Shown piece by piece: positions 26,078 to 34,528 of a DNA stretch of 64,000 nucleotides. Position 1 is the first letter of the stretch. Each line of letters starts with the position of its first letter. Source of the stretch: an uncultured Parabacteroides sp. (GTDB lineage Bacteria; Bacteroidota; Bacteroidia; Bacteroidales; Tannerellaceae); NCBI GenBank assembly GCA_944325355.1, contig CALUZS010000014.1, positions 18,119-82,118 of the forward strand, written 5' to 3'. The notes beneath the pieces are model-generated. The model worked only from the letters and a program-made list of their open reading frames with translations. It was not told the origin of the DNA and made no database searches. Position numbers and translations under genes: made by a program.

Positions 26078-26515
26078 TTATTTTTTTCTAAGAACCATTA
26101 GTTTTGCATTATTTGTCCCATAGAATGCTATGGTGTCGGTAGTTGCTACCGATTCCGGCGCGAAGCGTACAACGTTTTTCAGTGCTTCCAAAAAATCGTT
26201 TTCTTCTTTTTGTTGCGGGCAAGTCATCCGGGTCGTAGATACTTGTAAGAATCGGATAATGTTTTTTTGTGATTCCTGGTACTCAATCTTTCCGAACAGC
26301 CGGTTACATCCGGCGTTGCCCGACAATAATTTCCGCAGCGTATCGAATTCTAACATCTGTTGGGTTTTCTCTTCATTTACCTTTTCACCATTAACTTCGA
26401 TTACACTCCACGAACCATACAAATCGGAATACGTGACAGTCGGAACTTTTTTTGATTTGCACCCGGTGAGCAACATAATCGCTGTTAATAATATGATTAA
26501 AGGAACGTATTTCAT
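26078..26515 (-). CDS. META/HslJ-like domain lipoprotein (first of a pair)
   Basis: The protein has 145 residues from MKYVPLIILL at 26515; an earlier start would overlap its neighbour. A lipoprotein signal ends LLTGC (Cys19). The mature part is one META domain, with YGSWSVIEVNGEKV at its start, GNAGCNRLFG in the middle and TTRMTCPQQ near the end. META domains occur in HslJ-type heat-inducible envelope proteins of unknown activity. It follows a paralogue by 4 bp, so the two are co-transcribed and probably arose by duplication. Confidence 0.85.
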   Translation of the reverse strand: MKYVPLIILLTAIMLLTGCKSKKVPTVTYSDLYGSWSVIEVNGEKVNEEKTQQMLEFDTLRKLLSGNAGCNRLFGKIEYQESQKNIIRFLQVSTTRMTCPQQKEENDFLEALKNVVRFAPESVATTDTIAFYGTNNAKLMVLRKK

Positions 26516-26519
26516 CGTT

Positions 26520-26963
26520 TCATTTATCTGATGTTTTTTTAGAAAGAACAAAGATGGTGTTGCCTTCTTCGTCAGTCAGTAATAATTCGTCCTTGGATTT
26601 GCTTGCTTTCACGTTGGAAACAGAGAACATTCCTTTCAGTACAGCGTCCTCGGTCTCCATGTCGGGACAAGCCATCATGGTTGTTGCTGCCGGTTTAATC
26701 CTTAGAACCGAAGCATCTTTTTCATCGGTCTCGAAAGATGTATTGAAAATATTACAACCGCCGTTGCCGTGCAATCTTTTTTCGTTTACATTGAATTCCA
26801 TTTCCGGGATTCTTTCGCTCGTTGGCTTTTTCCCGTTTATTTCTGTTATAATCCACTTCCCGTTTAATTGTTCCACTGTCGCTTTTTTCGTTGAGCAAGA
26901 GGTGGACAATAACCCTACGAATGTAGAAATTATTATCAAATAAAGTGCTTTTTTTCTCATCAT
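26520..26963 (-). CDS. META/HslJ-like domain lipoprotein (second of a pair)
   Basis: This is a 147-residue paralogue of the gene 4 bp downstream. Its lipoprotein signal ends LLSTSC (Cys23). The META domain begins NGKWIITEINGKKP, with GNGGCNIFNTSF and ATTMMACPDMETE matching the same positions as in the neighbour. Two tandem, diverged copies suggest separate partners or ligands in the envelope. The upstream region to 27085 is A/T-rich, and no convincing promoter box was found for this strand. Confidence 0.85.
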   Translation of the reverse strand: MMRKKALYLIIISTFVGLLSTSCSTKKATVEQLNGKWIITEINGKKPTSERIPEMEFNVNEKRLHGNGGCNIFNTSFETDEKDASVLRIKPAATTMMACPDMETEDAVLKGMFSVSNVKASKSKDELLLTDEEGNTIFVLSKKTSDK

Positions 26964-27085
26964 TTATTTTTTTATTTATTTAATAGATGCATAAGAATTT
27001 CAAAACGCTTCATCAGAAGTGGGGATTTATAATTTGTTAACACTTCGGAGCGTTGAAAAAAGACTTCACTGTCACGCTATTTTTG

Positions 27086-27093
27086 TAGGTTTG
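27086..27093 (+). promoter_or_regulatory. -7 box of the M23 peptidase gene
   Basis: TAGGTTTG is an exact TAnnTTTG match 29 bp before the ATG. The -33 region lacks a clear TTTG. Confidence 0.45.
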
Positions 27094-27122
27094 TATGCCT
27101 TTTTTATGGCAACTTTAAGCGG

Positions 27123-28394
27123 ATGAAAAAGATATATATATTATTATTCTTGGTTTGCGGTCTGACAGTTCCCTTTTCTTGTAAACATTCTGCCGGCAGC
27201 GGAGGGGACAGTGATTCCGATTCTCTTCTTGTCGATACGGTAAAACATGTATATGAATATGGAATATGTGTCGATTCTCTTGAAAAAGAGCGGTATGTAA
27301 TAGAGAACGGCGATAATTTGTCGGGTATTTTCATGCGGCAAGGCTTTAATGCCGCTCAAGCGGATTCATTTAGCCGTCATTTGTCTCCAGTGCTGGATCC
27401 GACACGGTTGCGTGTTGGTCTGCCATATTTCACTTTTTCAACGGGAGACACGCTGAAGGAGATACGATATATGGTATTTGCCAAATCGTTGACCGATTAT
27501 GCCGTGATTAACATTGCGACAGATTCTGTTGTAGCTTATCATTTCCAGAAGCCGATAACTTTGAAACGTCGGTATGCGGAGGGGACTATTACCTCTTCTC
27601 TGTGGAATGAGATTATAAAAAATGGTGCGGATCCTCTTCTCGCCTTGAAAATTTCGGATGTTTTTGCCTGGCAAATCGATTTTTTTGATGTGAAGGAGGG
27701 GGATGCTTTCCGTGTTTCGTATGATGAAGCATACATCGACGATACGACGGCATTTGAAATTGCTTCGATAAACGGGGCGATTTTCACACACCAAGGCAAG
27801 GATTATGTTGCCATTCCTTTCCGGCAGGATAGCGTTTCCGAATACTTCGATGCAGAGGGCGGCAGTCTCCGTAGGGCTTTTCTTAAGGCTCCGCTGGATT
27901 TTTTCCGTATTACGTCGAGGTTCTCCAATGCCCGTTTTCATCCGGTTCTCAAGCGTTACCGTGCTCATCATGGAGTGGATTATGCCGCTCCAGTGGGAAC
28001 TCCGGTGAAAAGTATCGGTGACGGGACGGTTGTTGCCAAGGCTTATCAGGCAGGAGGTGGTGGTAATTACCTGAAAGTGAAACATAATTCCGTATATACC
28101 ACATCTTATATGCACCTTAGCCGCTTTGCAAAGGGAATTGCCGTGGGTAGCCATGTGCAACAAGGGGAGGTGATTGGTTATGTTGGTTCTACCGGGCTGT
28201 CGACCGGTCCGCATCTGGATTTCAGGGTTTATAAGAACGGACAGGCAATTAATCCGCTCCAGATGGAAGCTCCTCCATCGTTGCCGGTAAGAGCGGAATT
28301 GTTGGATAGCTTTAATATAGTCAAGACACAGGTTCTGGCGGAGTTGGATAGTTTTCATGTCGATTTCCAGCAGAAAAGTAAAATGATACAATAA
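27123..28394 (+). CDS. M23-family peptidoglycan endopeptidase with LysM/Csd3-like N-terminal region
   Basis: This is a 423-residue exported protein with a candidate lipidated Cys20. A LysM/OapA-like segment (about 55-115, GDNLSGIFMRQGF) is followed by a Csd3-N-like region. The M23 domain (about 275-395) has RAHHGVDYAAPVGTPV and the middle histidine in YMHLSRF. The usual HLH motif reads HLD (GPHLDFRV), so one zinc ligand is Asp. It should cut peptide crosslinks in the periplasm. It lies 4 bp before yccF. Confidence 0.88.
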   Translation: MKKIYILLFLVCGLTVPFSCKHSAGSGGDSDSDSLLVDTVKHVYEYGICVDSLEKERYVIENGDNLSGIFMRQGFNAAQADSFSRHLSPVLDPTRLRVGLPYFTFSTGDTLKEIRYMVFAKSLTDYAVINIATDSVVAYHFQKPITLKRRYAEGTITSSLWNEIIKNGADPLLALKISDVFAWQIDFFDVKEGDAFRVSYDEAYIDDTTAFEIASINGAIFTHQGKDYVAIPFRQDSVSEYFDAEGGSLRRAFLKAPLDFFRITSRFSNARFHPVLKRYRAHHGVDYAAPVGTPVKSIGDGTVVAKAYQAGGGGNYLKVKHNSVYTTSYMHLSRFAKGIAVGSHVQQGEVIGYVGSTGLSTGPHLDFRVYKNGQAINPLQMEAPPSLPVRAELLDSFNIVKTQVLAELDSFHVDFQQKSKMIQ

Positions 28395-28398
28395 GGTT

Positions 28399-28767
28399 AT
28401 GAAATTTTTGGGGAATATTATTTGGTTGGTATTCGGAGGAATCCTTGTTTTTGCCGAATACCTTATATCGAGTATCCTTTTGATGATTACGATTATCGGG
28501 ATACCGTTCGGCGTGCAGACGTTGAAGTTGTCGATTCTGGCAATTTGGCCGTTTGGCCGTACGGTTGTTGGCAGCAATGATTCGGGAGGGTGTCTTTCCG
28601 TTTTTATGAACGTCTTATGGATTTTGTTGGGCGGTGTGTGGATTTGTATAACACACTTGTTTTTCGGATTATTGTTTTGTATTACCATTGTGGGCATACC
28701 GTTTGGCATGCAGCATTTTAAAATGGCAGGGCTTGCCCTCGCTCCGTTTGGAAAGAGTGTTGTTTAG
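28399..28767 (+). CDS. YccF-domain inner-membrane protein
   Basis: This is a 122-residue membrane protein made of two tandem YccF-type repeats. Each has a hydrophobic helix pair, and each contains an IVGIPFG/IIGIPFG motif followed by PFG (WPFGRTVV, APFGKSVV). The function of the family is not established. It is encoded 4 bp after the M23 peptidase gene and ends at a strong terminator. Confidence 0.85.
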   Translation: MKFLGNIIWLVFGGILVFAEYLISSILLMITIIGIPFGVQTLKLSILAIWPFGRTVVGSNDSGGCLSVFMNVLWILLGGVWICITHLFFGLLFCITIVGIPFGMQHFKMAGLALAPFGKSVV

Positions 28768-28770
28768 CCG

Positions 28771-28804
28771 GGCAGAGAGTTCTGCCTGGTTGGGCAGAAT
28801 TTTT
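28771..28804 (+). terminator. Terminator after yccF with alternative hairpins
   Basis: TTCTGCC (28780-28786) pairs with GGCAGAA (28793-28799) and runs into five Ts. The same TCTGCC can pair instead with GGCAGA (28771-28776), so two hairpins are mutually exclusive. Confidence 0.75.
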
Positions 28805-28825
28805 ATGTTTTCTGCCGTTGTTTTT

Positions 28826-29653
28826 TTAATCAATGGTGACTTTTTCCACATTAATGTTCCTGTTCAAGAAGACCGATGCGGTTTCTGAAAATTTTTCGGG
28901 AGATTCGGTGGTCAGGAAATGGCATTCCTCGTTTTTTATTAAGCGTTCGTCCATTTCCGGATGGCGCGTCAGGTACTCTTCCAAGCTTATGGCTACATGT
29001 TCGCCTTGAGAGAATAGCGTGACATTATCCGGTAGATATTTCTTTATCTTTCCGGTTAACAGCGGATAGTGGGTACAACCTAACACCAGCGTGTCGATTT
29101 CCGGGTCGACTGACAGGATATGTTCGATATGCTTTTTCACAAAATAGTCGGCTCCCGGAGAGTTGTATTCGTTATTTTCGACCAATGGAACCCACATTGG
29201 GCAGGCTTCCCCTACGACATGGATATGGGGGAACATTTTGGCGATTTCAATTGAATAGGATCCGGAAGAGATGGTTCCGGCAGTTCCCAAAATTCCGATA
29301 TGTTTGCTTTTGCTCAGCGAATCGATTTTTTCTACCGTAGGACGGATTACGCCCAACACCCGTCGTGATGGATCCAGCAAGGGGAGGTCTTTTTGCTGGA
29401 TTGTCCTTAATGCCTTTGCAGAAGCTGTATTGCATGCTAATATGACTAAAGGGCATCCGGCATCGAACAGTTTGATTACGGCTTGCCGTGTGAAACGGTA
29501 CACGGTGTCGAATGAACGTGTGCCATAAGGCGCACGGGCGTTATCGCCTAAATAGAGGTAATCATATTCGGGCATCCGTTTTTGTATCTTGTCGAAAATA
29601 GTAAGTCCGCCGTATCCTGAATCGAATATGCCGATAGGTCCTTTTTTTTGCAT
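28826..29653 (-). CDS. murI: Glutamate racemase
   Basis: The protein has 275 residues from MQKKGPIGIFDSGYGG at 29653; a TTG at 29665 is a less likely start. The two catalytic cysteines lie in ILACNTASAKA and LVLGCTHYPLL, with the substrate loop LYLGDNARAPYG near residue 40. It makes D-glutamate for peptidoglycan. It closes the minus-strand envelope block; a hairpin lies between it and the upstream ompH-like gene. Confidence 0.97.
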   Translation of the reverse strand: MQKKGPIGIFDSGYGGLTIFDKIQKRMPEYDYLYLGDNARAPYGTRSFDTVYRFTRQAVIKLFDAGCPLVILACNTASAKALRTIQQKDLPLLDPSRRVLGVIRPTVEKIDSLSKSKHIGILGTAGTISSGSYSIEIAKMFPHIHVVGEACPMWVPLVENNEYNSPGADYFVKKHIEHILSVDPEIDTLVLGCTHYPLLTGKIKKYLPDNVTLFSQGEHVAISLEEYLTRHPEMDERLIKNEECHFLTTESPEKFSETASVFLNRNINVEKVTID

Positions 29654-29672
29654 ACAGGTTGTCAATTAAGGA

Positions 29673-29706
29673 AACAGGCTGTCCCGAAAAGACGGGGCAG
29701 CCTGTT
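29673..29706 (-). terminator. Hairpin between ompH2 and murI
   Basis: The stem pairs AACAGGCTG (29673-29681) with CAGCCTGTT (29698-29706) and has an inner CCCG/CGGG extension. The T-run is poor on the minus strand, so partial read-through into murI is likely. Confidence 0.55.
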
Positions 29707-29726
29707 ATTATTCATATAATCTAAGT

Positions 29727-30227
29727 TTATTGTATTCCTAATTTTGCTTTTACGGCAGCTGTCGCATTTTCAGCGTTCGGATTTACATAAAGCAATACTT
29801 CCGGAGTAATGATGAAAGTATATCCCTTTTCATCTCCAACGGCCTTGATTGCACTTGCAACCTTGTCTTGAATAGGTTTGAACAACTCTTCTTGTTTTGC
29901 TTTATATTCGCTGTCTGCCTGCTGCATATAATTCTGAGTTCTTTGTTGGAGATCCGTCAAATCAGATTCTCTTTTCAGCCTGATGTTCTCAGTTAAAGAA
30001 TCTCTTTCTGCAACGTAGGCTTGATATTTCTTGTTGAATTCATCTTGCATGGTATTTAATTCTTTTGTCAAGTTCTCTCTGAAAGCTACCAAATCTTTTT
30101 CTGCCTTATCTGCTTCAGGCATTGCCATCATGACTTCTCCAACATTTACGTAAGCGATTTTTTGTGCCTGTTGTGCTTTCAGGCAAAATGGGAGAAACAT
30201 TACAAGTAAAATAATTAATTTCTTCAT
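29727..30227 (-). CDS. OmpH/Skp-family periplasmic chaperone (second copy)
   Basis: This is a 166-residue protein with signal peptide (residues 1-19, ending LKAQQ). Two long charged helices with coiled-coil character (about 35-115) form the OmpH/Skp arms, flanked by IAYVNVGEVM and GYTFIITPEVLLYVNP strands. Skp chaperones deliver unfolded outer-membrane proteins to BamA. The gene lies just downstream of another ompH-like gene and bamA, the standard Bacteroidetes order. Confidence 0.92.
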   Translation of the reverse strand: MKKLIILLVMFLPFCLKAQQAQKIAYVNVGEVMMAMPEADKAEKDLVAFRENLTKELNTMQDEFNKKYQAYVAERDSLTENIRLKRESDLTDLQQRTQNYMQQADSEYKAKQEELFKPIQDKVASAIKAVGDEKGYTFIITPEVLLYVNPNAENATAAVKAKLGIQ

Positions 30228-30297
30228 TTCTATTAATCAGTTTTATTATACAATCTGTTTTTTATGTTCTTTATTAGGAATCCGCAAATATAAGCAT

Positions 30298-30810
30298 TTA
30301 TTTTGAATATCCTAACTTTGCTAAAACTTCATCGCTAATGTCTATTTTAGGGGAGGCAAATATGATGCTCATTGCTGATGCCCGGTCGACTACCACTTGA
30401 TAGCCTTGTTCTTCCGATATTTCTTTTACGGCATTGTAAATCTCGTCTTGTATGGGCTGCATCAGGCTTTGCCGTTTTTTATACAACTCTCCTTCCGGTC
30501 CGAAATATTGCCGTTTCAAGTCGGCTGCTTCTTGTTCTTTCTTTACAATTTCTTCTTCCCGTTGCGATTTCATTTCTGCGGATAGGAAGACCAAATCACT
30601 TTGGTATTTTTTGTACATGTTTTGGGCTTCCTGTTGCAGGGCTTCAACTTCTGCCTGCCATTTTTCCGAAGCTTGATTTAACTGTTCGTTTGTCATTTCG
30701 TATCCCGGAATGTTTTTCAGTATATATTCCATGTCGATCAATGCAAATTTCTGTGCCGAAACCGGCAACACACATAACACAGTCAAACAAATAAATAATA
30801 AGCGTTTCAT
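30298..30810 (-). CDS. OmpH/Skp-family periplasmic chaperone (first copy)
   Basis: The protein has 170 residues from MKRLLFICLT at 30810; a GTG at 30819 was rejected. It has a signal peptide ending VSAQ, then FALIDMEYILKNIPGYE, a long coiled-coil arm (about 45-115) and a C-terminal strand (GYQVVVDRASAMSIIFASP). It is a paralogue of the next gene. Two Skp-like proteins in tandem may form homo- or heterotrimers. It has its own promoter between it and bamA. Confidence 0.92.
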   Translation of the reverse strand: MKRLLFICLTVLCVLPVSAQKFALIDMEYILKNIPGYEMTNEQLNQASEKWQAEVEALQQEAQNMYKKYQSDLVFLSAEMKSQREEEIVKKEQEAADLKRQYFGPEGELYKKRQSLMQPIQDEIYNAVKEISEEQGYQVVVDRASAMSIIFASPKIDISDEVLAKLGYSK

Positions 30811-30844
30811 AATAGTCACTTTTAAATGTTTTTTCTTTAGACTA

Positions 30845-30852
30845 CAAATATA
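30845..30852 (-). promoter_or_regulatory. -7 box of the ompH pair
   Basis: TATATTTG on the minus strand (30852-30845), 34 bp before the ATG. With the hairpin after bamA it suggests that the chaperone genes can be expressed separately. Confidence 0.5.
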
Positions 30853-30954
30853 AGAGAGGGATTAATAAAATAAAAGCGGAATGTTGACAAATTGATGTTT
30901 TTTTGCAAGCCGGGGAATTATTCTGCTTCTTCTTTGAAAATTTGTTGTAAAAAG

Positions 30955-30990
30955 AACAGGATAACCGGCCGTTTTGGCGATTATCCTGTT
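30955..30990 (-). terminator. Terminator after bamA
   Basis: AACAGGATAA (30955-30964) pairs with TTATCCTGTT (30981-30990). On the minus strand it is followed by CTTTTT. Confidence 0.65.
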
Positions 30991-31019
30991 TCTATATAAA
31001 TTATTATCGTAAGAAATTT

Positions 31020-33746
31020 TTAGAACTCTTGCCCGATGACAAAATGGAAGTTGCTGCCGCTTCGTTGGGTTTTGTCTCCAAAATTGGGCGTATCGAATCC
31101 GTATGCCCAGTCGATACCCATCAGTCCAATCATTGGCAAGAAGATACGTACGCCGACTCCGGCAGAACGTTTCAACTTGAACGGATTGAAGTCTTTGATG
31201 TCTTGCCATGCGTTACCAGCTTCTGCGAAGACCAATCCATATATTGTGGAGGATGGTTCAAGGATGAACGGGTAACGCAATTCCATTGCCAGGCGGGTGT
31301 ACGCATAAGCATTGGAGTAAGTTCCACCGTTTCCGGCAATACTACCGTTTTCATATCCTCTCAATCCGATGGTTTCGGTTGCATACATGCTGTAATATCC
31401 GGTCATACCGTCACCACCCATGTAGAATGTCTCAAATGGGGATCTCTTATGTTTGGTGTAATGTCCCACGAATCCAAATTCCGCACGGGTCATCAATACC
31501 GGTGTCCGCTTTATTTCTTTTGGGGCAAGCGGTGAAAACAGTTTTGCCTGGAATTTCCATTTGTGATATTCTATCATTTTATATTTTTGCGGGTTTTGGT
31601 CGTCCATGTGGGCGTAATCTTTTTTGTCCCATAATGAATAGGGAGGGGTAGCCGCGACGGAGAATAGGAACGAAGATCCTTGGCGGGTATACAACGGGTT
31701 ATCAATAGAATTACGCTGTAACATCAACTCCAGGTTGATATTGTGGCAAGTTCCGTCTGAAACCAGGAAGTATGCCCAATCTTTCATGATATACACCTGG
31801 TAATTTAATGTAGCCATGAACTGGAAATAGTCGTCCGGCCAGTTTAGACGTTTACCATATCCTGCAGATATACCAAACATCATAATTGATTTATTGGGAT
31901 CCAATGCCAAATCATAGGAATCATAATAACCGCCATAATAGCCGCCGTAGTACGGATTGTAGTACCCGTATCCACCGTATCCTCCATAGCCGTAACCGCC
32001 GTAGGGATAATAGCCGTTATAATAATTGTTGTAGTAATTACTCATTGAGTTGGAATAGTAATTGCTGCTTATATCGGTCTGTTTCGAGAAATAGGCACTT
32101 ACCGACAATGTATTGGGACGTTTTCCGCCAAACCAAGGATCCAAGAATGAAATACTGTAAGCTTGGTAATAACGTCCGTTGGTTTGTCCGCTTAACGTTA
32201 AAGTCTGCCCTTCACCTTGTGGTATAATTCCTTTATAACTTTTCGGATTCAGGAAATTCTTCAAAGAGAAGTTGGTGAATTTCAGACTGAGTTTTCCGAT
32301 AATACCTGTTTGTCCCCATCCGGCGGAGAATTCTACTTGGTCGTTTGCTTTAGAAACCAGATTGTATTCGATATCTACTGTCCCATTGTCGGCATCCGGT
32401 ATTGGGTTCGGTACAAGATTTTCCGGATCGAAGTGTCCCATGTTCGCGATTTCGCGGACAGATCTGATGACTTCTTCCCGGCTGAACAGCTGTCCCGGTT
32501 TTGTTCTTAACTCACGGCGGACAATATCTTCGTATACCCGGTCATTACCGTTAATAATAATTCGGTTGATAGTTGCCTGCGGTCCTTCCGTTATACGGAT
32601 CTCCAGCGCGATTGAGTCGTTTTCCACCTCAATTTCTACAGGTTCTGCATTAGAAAACAGGTATCCGTTGTTTGAATAAAGGTTTAAGACGGCATCTTCG
32701 TCTGTAATCAACCGCTCTTCCAGTTTCTTTTGGTTGTATACATCTCCGGGTTTCATGTTTAAAAGATATTCAAGATCCGAGGTCGGATATTTTGTGTTCC
32801 CGACGAAATTAATATCTTTCAAGAAATATTGATCCCCTTCTTCCACGCTTAAGTAAATGTCTACTTTCTTTTCGTCGTAATTGACAACGCTGTCTGCTAC
32901 CAACACGGCATCGCGATAACCAAATTCGTTATATTTTGTGATGATGTTCTTTTTGTCATTTTCAAACTCTTCAGTCGTGAATTTCTTTGTGCTGAACATC
33001 TCTTTAAGACTGCTCTTCCAGTCGTTGCGCAAGTTGAACTTTTCATTGGTTTTTTTCATCGCTGCTTTCAATGTGCGGTCATCCAGCTTTTCGTTTCCGT
33101 TGAAATAAATGCGATGGATTTTGGTTTTTTCGTTTTTGTCGATGTATATATCGACAAAAACTTGCCCTTCGTGCGCTAAATCGTCTTTTTGGACAATATC
33201 GACTTCTACGTTTTTGAATCCTTTTTTGTCGAAGAATTTTTGGATAAGGGTCTTAGCCCGGTCAATGACGTTCGGCGTTATCTGAAATCCTTTTTTTAGA
33301 CCTAAACTTGCATCCAATTCTTCCCGTTCGCCTTTCTTGATTCCATGATAAGTCACTTCCGAGATACGGGGGCGTTGCTTTAGCTGGATTTCCAGCCATA
33401 CTTGGTCTCCTTCAATTTTTGTTGCAAGAATTTTTACATCGGAGAACAAACCGTGTTCCCAAAAACGGCGCACTGCTGATGATATTTCATCACCAGGAAT
33501 GGATACCTCATCTCCAACGGACAACCCGGAAAAGGTTATCAACACATAATCATCGTAATTCTTTACTCCCGTTACCTTGATATCTGCAATTTTATATCTC
33601 TTTGATGATAACGAGTAAGAAATAACCGGAACTTCCGCCGGTTGTTCAACTTTGGTAGTGTCATTTTCTTGTGGAGATGTCTGAGCGGATACACCCACAA
33701 ACATACCCACAGAAATAAAAAACAGCACTAATTTTCTGCACAACAT
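31020..33746 (-). CDS. bamA: Outer-membrane protein assembly factor BamA
   Basis: This is a 908-residue protein with a signal peptide (1-22, VSAQ). Several POTRA domains follow (about 50-480). The C-terminal 16-strand barrel contains the lid-lock region PFETFYMGGDGMTGYY and ends in an aromatic residue (GQEF). BamA folds and inserts outer-membrane beta-barrel proteins. An insert of about 45 residues, almost all Tyr, Gly and Asn (about 565-610, encoded near 31915-32050), lies in a barrel loop. It sits in the uppS-bamA-ompH-ompH context. Confidence 0.96.
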   Translation of the reverse strand: MLCRKLVLFFISVGMFVGVSAQTSPQENDTTKVEQPAEVPVISYSLSSKRYKIADIKVTGVKNYDDYVLITFSGLSVGDEVSIPGDEISSAVRRFWEHGLFSDVKILATKIEGDQVWLEIQLKQRPRISEVTYHGIKKGEREELDASLGLKKGFQITPNVIDRAKTLIQKFFDKKGFKNVEVDIVQKDDLAHEGQVFVDIYIDKNEKTKIHRIYFNGNEKLDDRTLKAAMKKTNEKFNLRNDWKSSLKEMFSTKKFTTEEFENDKKNIITKYNEFGYRDAVLVADSVVNYDEKKVDIYLSVEEGDQYFLKDINFVGNTKYPTSDLEYLLNMKPGDVYNQKKLEERLITDEDAVLNLYSNNGYLFSNAEPVEIEVENDSIALEIRITEGPQATINRIIINGNDRVYEDIVRRELRTKPGQLFSREEVIRSVREIANMGHFDPENLVPNPIPDADNGTVDIEYNLVSKANDQVEFSAGWGQTGIIGKLSLKFTNFSLKNFLNPKSYKGIIPQGEGQTLTLSGQTNGRYYQAYSISFLDPWFGGKRPNTLSVSAYFSKQTDISSNYYSNSMSNYYNNYYNGYYPYGGYGYGGYGGYGYYNPYYGGYYGGYYDSYDLALDPNKSIMMFGISAGYGKRLNWPDDYFQFMATLNYQVYIMKDWAYFLVSDGTCHNINLELMLQRNSIDNPLYTRQGSSFLFSVAATPPYSLWDKKDYAHMDDQNPQKYKMIEYHKWKFQAKLFSPLAPKEIKRTPVLMTRAEFGFVGHYTKHKRSPFETFYMGGDGMTGYYSMYATETIGLRGYENGSIAGNGGTYSNAYAYTRLAMELRYPFILEPSSTIYGLVFAEAGNAWQDIKDFNPFKLKRSAGVGVRIFLPMIGLMGIDWAYGFDTPNFGDKTQRSGSNFHFVIGQEF

Positions 33747-33764
33747 ATATAATTCAACTCCTTT

Positions 33765-34508
33765 TTATACCGTTAGTTGTTCGCTTGTTTTACCGAAACG
33801 TCTTTCACGCTGTTGGTAATATAGTATTGCATCATATAATTCTTCTTCTCGAAATTCCGGCCAAAAGATGTCGGTAAAATAGAGTTCGGCATAAGAAATT
33901 TGCCATAACAAAAAATTACTGATTCTCTTTTCTCCTCCGGTTCTTATCAACAAATCCGGATCCGGAATGTTATTGGTTGTCAGGCATGCGGAAATTTTGT
34001 TTTCCGTTATCTCATCCAATGTCAAAGTTCCGTTGGCTACTTCCGAAGCAATCTGTTTGGCTGCTTCCGTAATCTCCCAACGTGCAGAATAACTCAGAGC
34101 TAAAACAACAGTGGTTCCTGTGTTTTTTGAGGTCTGCTTTATGCAATCGTCCAATGTCTTACGGGCATTCTCCGGCAAACGGTTCAAATTCCCTATTGCC
34201 ATTAACCGGACATTGTTTTTCATCAAATCGGGTGTTTCCCGATGGATTGCTGTTACCAGCAAACTCATCAGGGCATGTATCTCTTCCTCAGGGCGATTCC
34301 AGTTCTCTGTGGAAAAAGTATATAATGTCAAATATTTCAGATTTATCTTACGCGCCGCTTCTACAATTTTACGGACTGAAGTAACGCCTTCCTGATGCCC
34401 ATAGTTGCGTTCCATTCCGTGAGCCTTTGCCCATCGTCCGTTCCCATCCATAATGATAGCCACGTGCTGCGGCATACGGTTTTTATCTATCTGTTCCGAT
34501 AACGACAT
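33765..34508 (-). CDS. uppS: Isoprenyl transferase (undecaprenyl diphosphate synthase)
   Basis: This is a 247-residue cis-prenyltransferase. The catalytic Asp21 lies in [10 protein letters not shown], followed by [13 protein letters not shown] and the C-terminal [20 protein letters not shown] segment. It makes the C55 carrier lipid for peptidoglycan and surface glycans. It lies 18 bp upstream of bamA and 20 bp after the DUF6089 gene, so the three are probably one operon. Confidence 0.97.
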   Translation of the reverse strand: MSLSEQIDKNRMPQHVAIIMDGNGRWAKAHGMERNYGHQEGVTSVRKIVEAARKINLKYLTLYTFSTENWNRPEEEIHALMSLLVTAIHRETPDLMKNNVRLMAIGNLNRLPENARKTLDDCIKQTSKNTGTTVVLALSYSARWEITEAAKQIASEVANGTLTLDEITENKISACLTTNNIPDPDLLIRTGGEKRISNFLLWQISYAELYFTDIFWPEFREEELYDAILYYQQRERRFGKTSEQLTV

Positions 34509-34528
34509 TTATATATTACAATTTATTA

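Noticed and set aside
26078..28394. A divergent toxin-antitoxin or immunity pair in the small META genes
   Set aside because: Both have lipoprotein signals and META domains; size and order alone gave the impression.
27438..28709. A 423-codon open frame on the minus strand across the M23 and yccF genes
   Set aside because: It lies wholly antisense to two genes with clear domains, promoter and terminator; its translation shows no domain or signal peptide and is rich in Arg, Asn, Ile and His as expected of a shadow frame.
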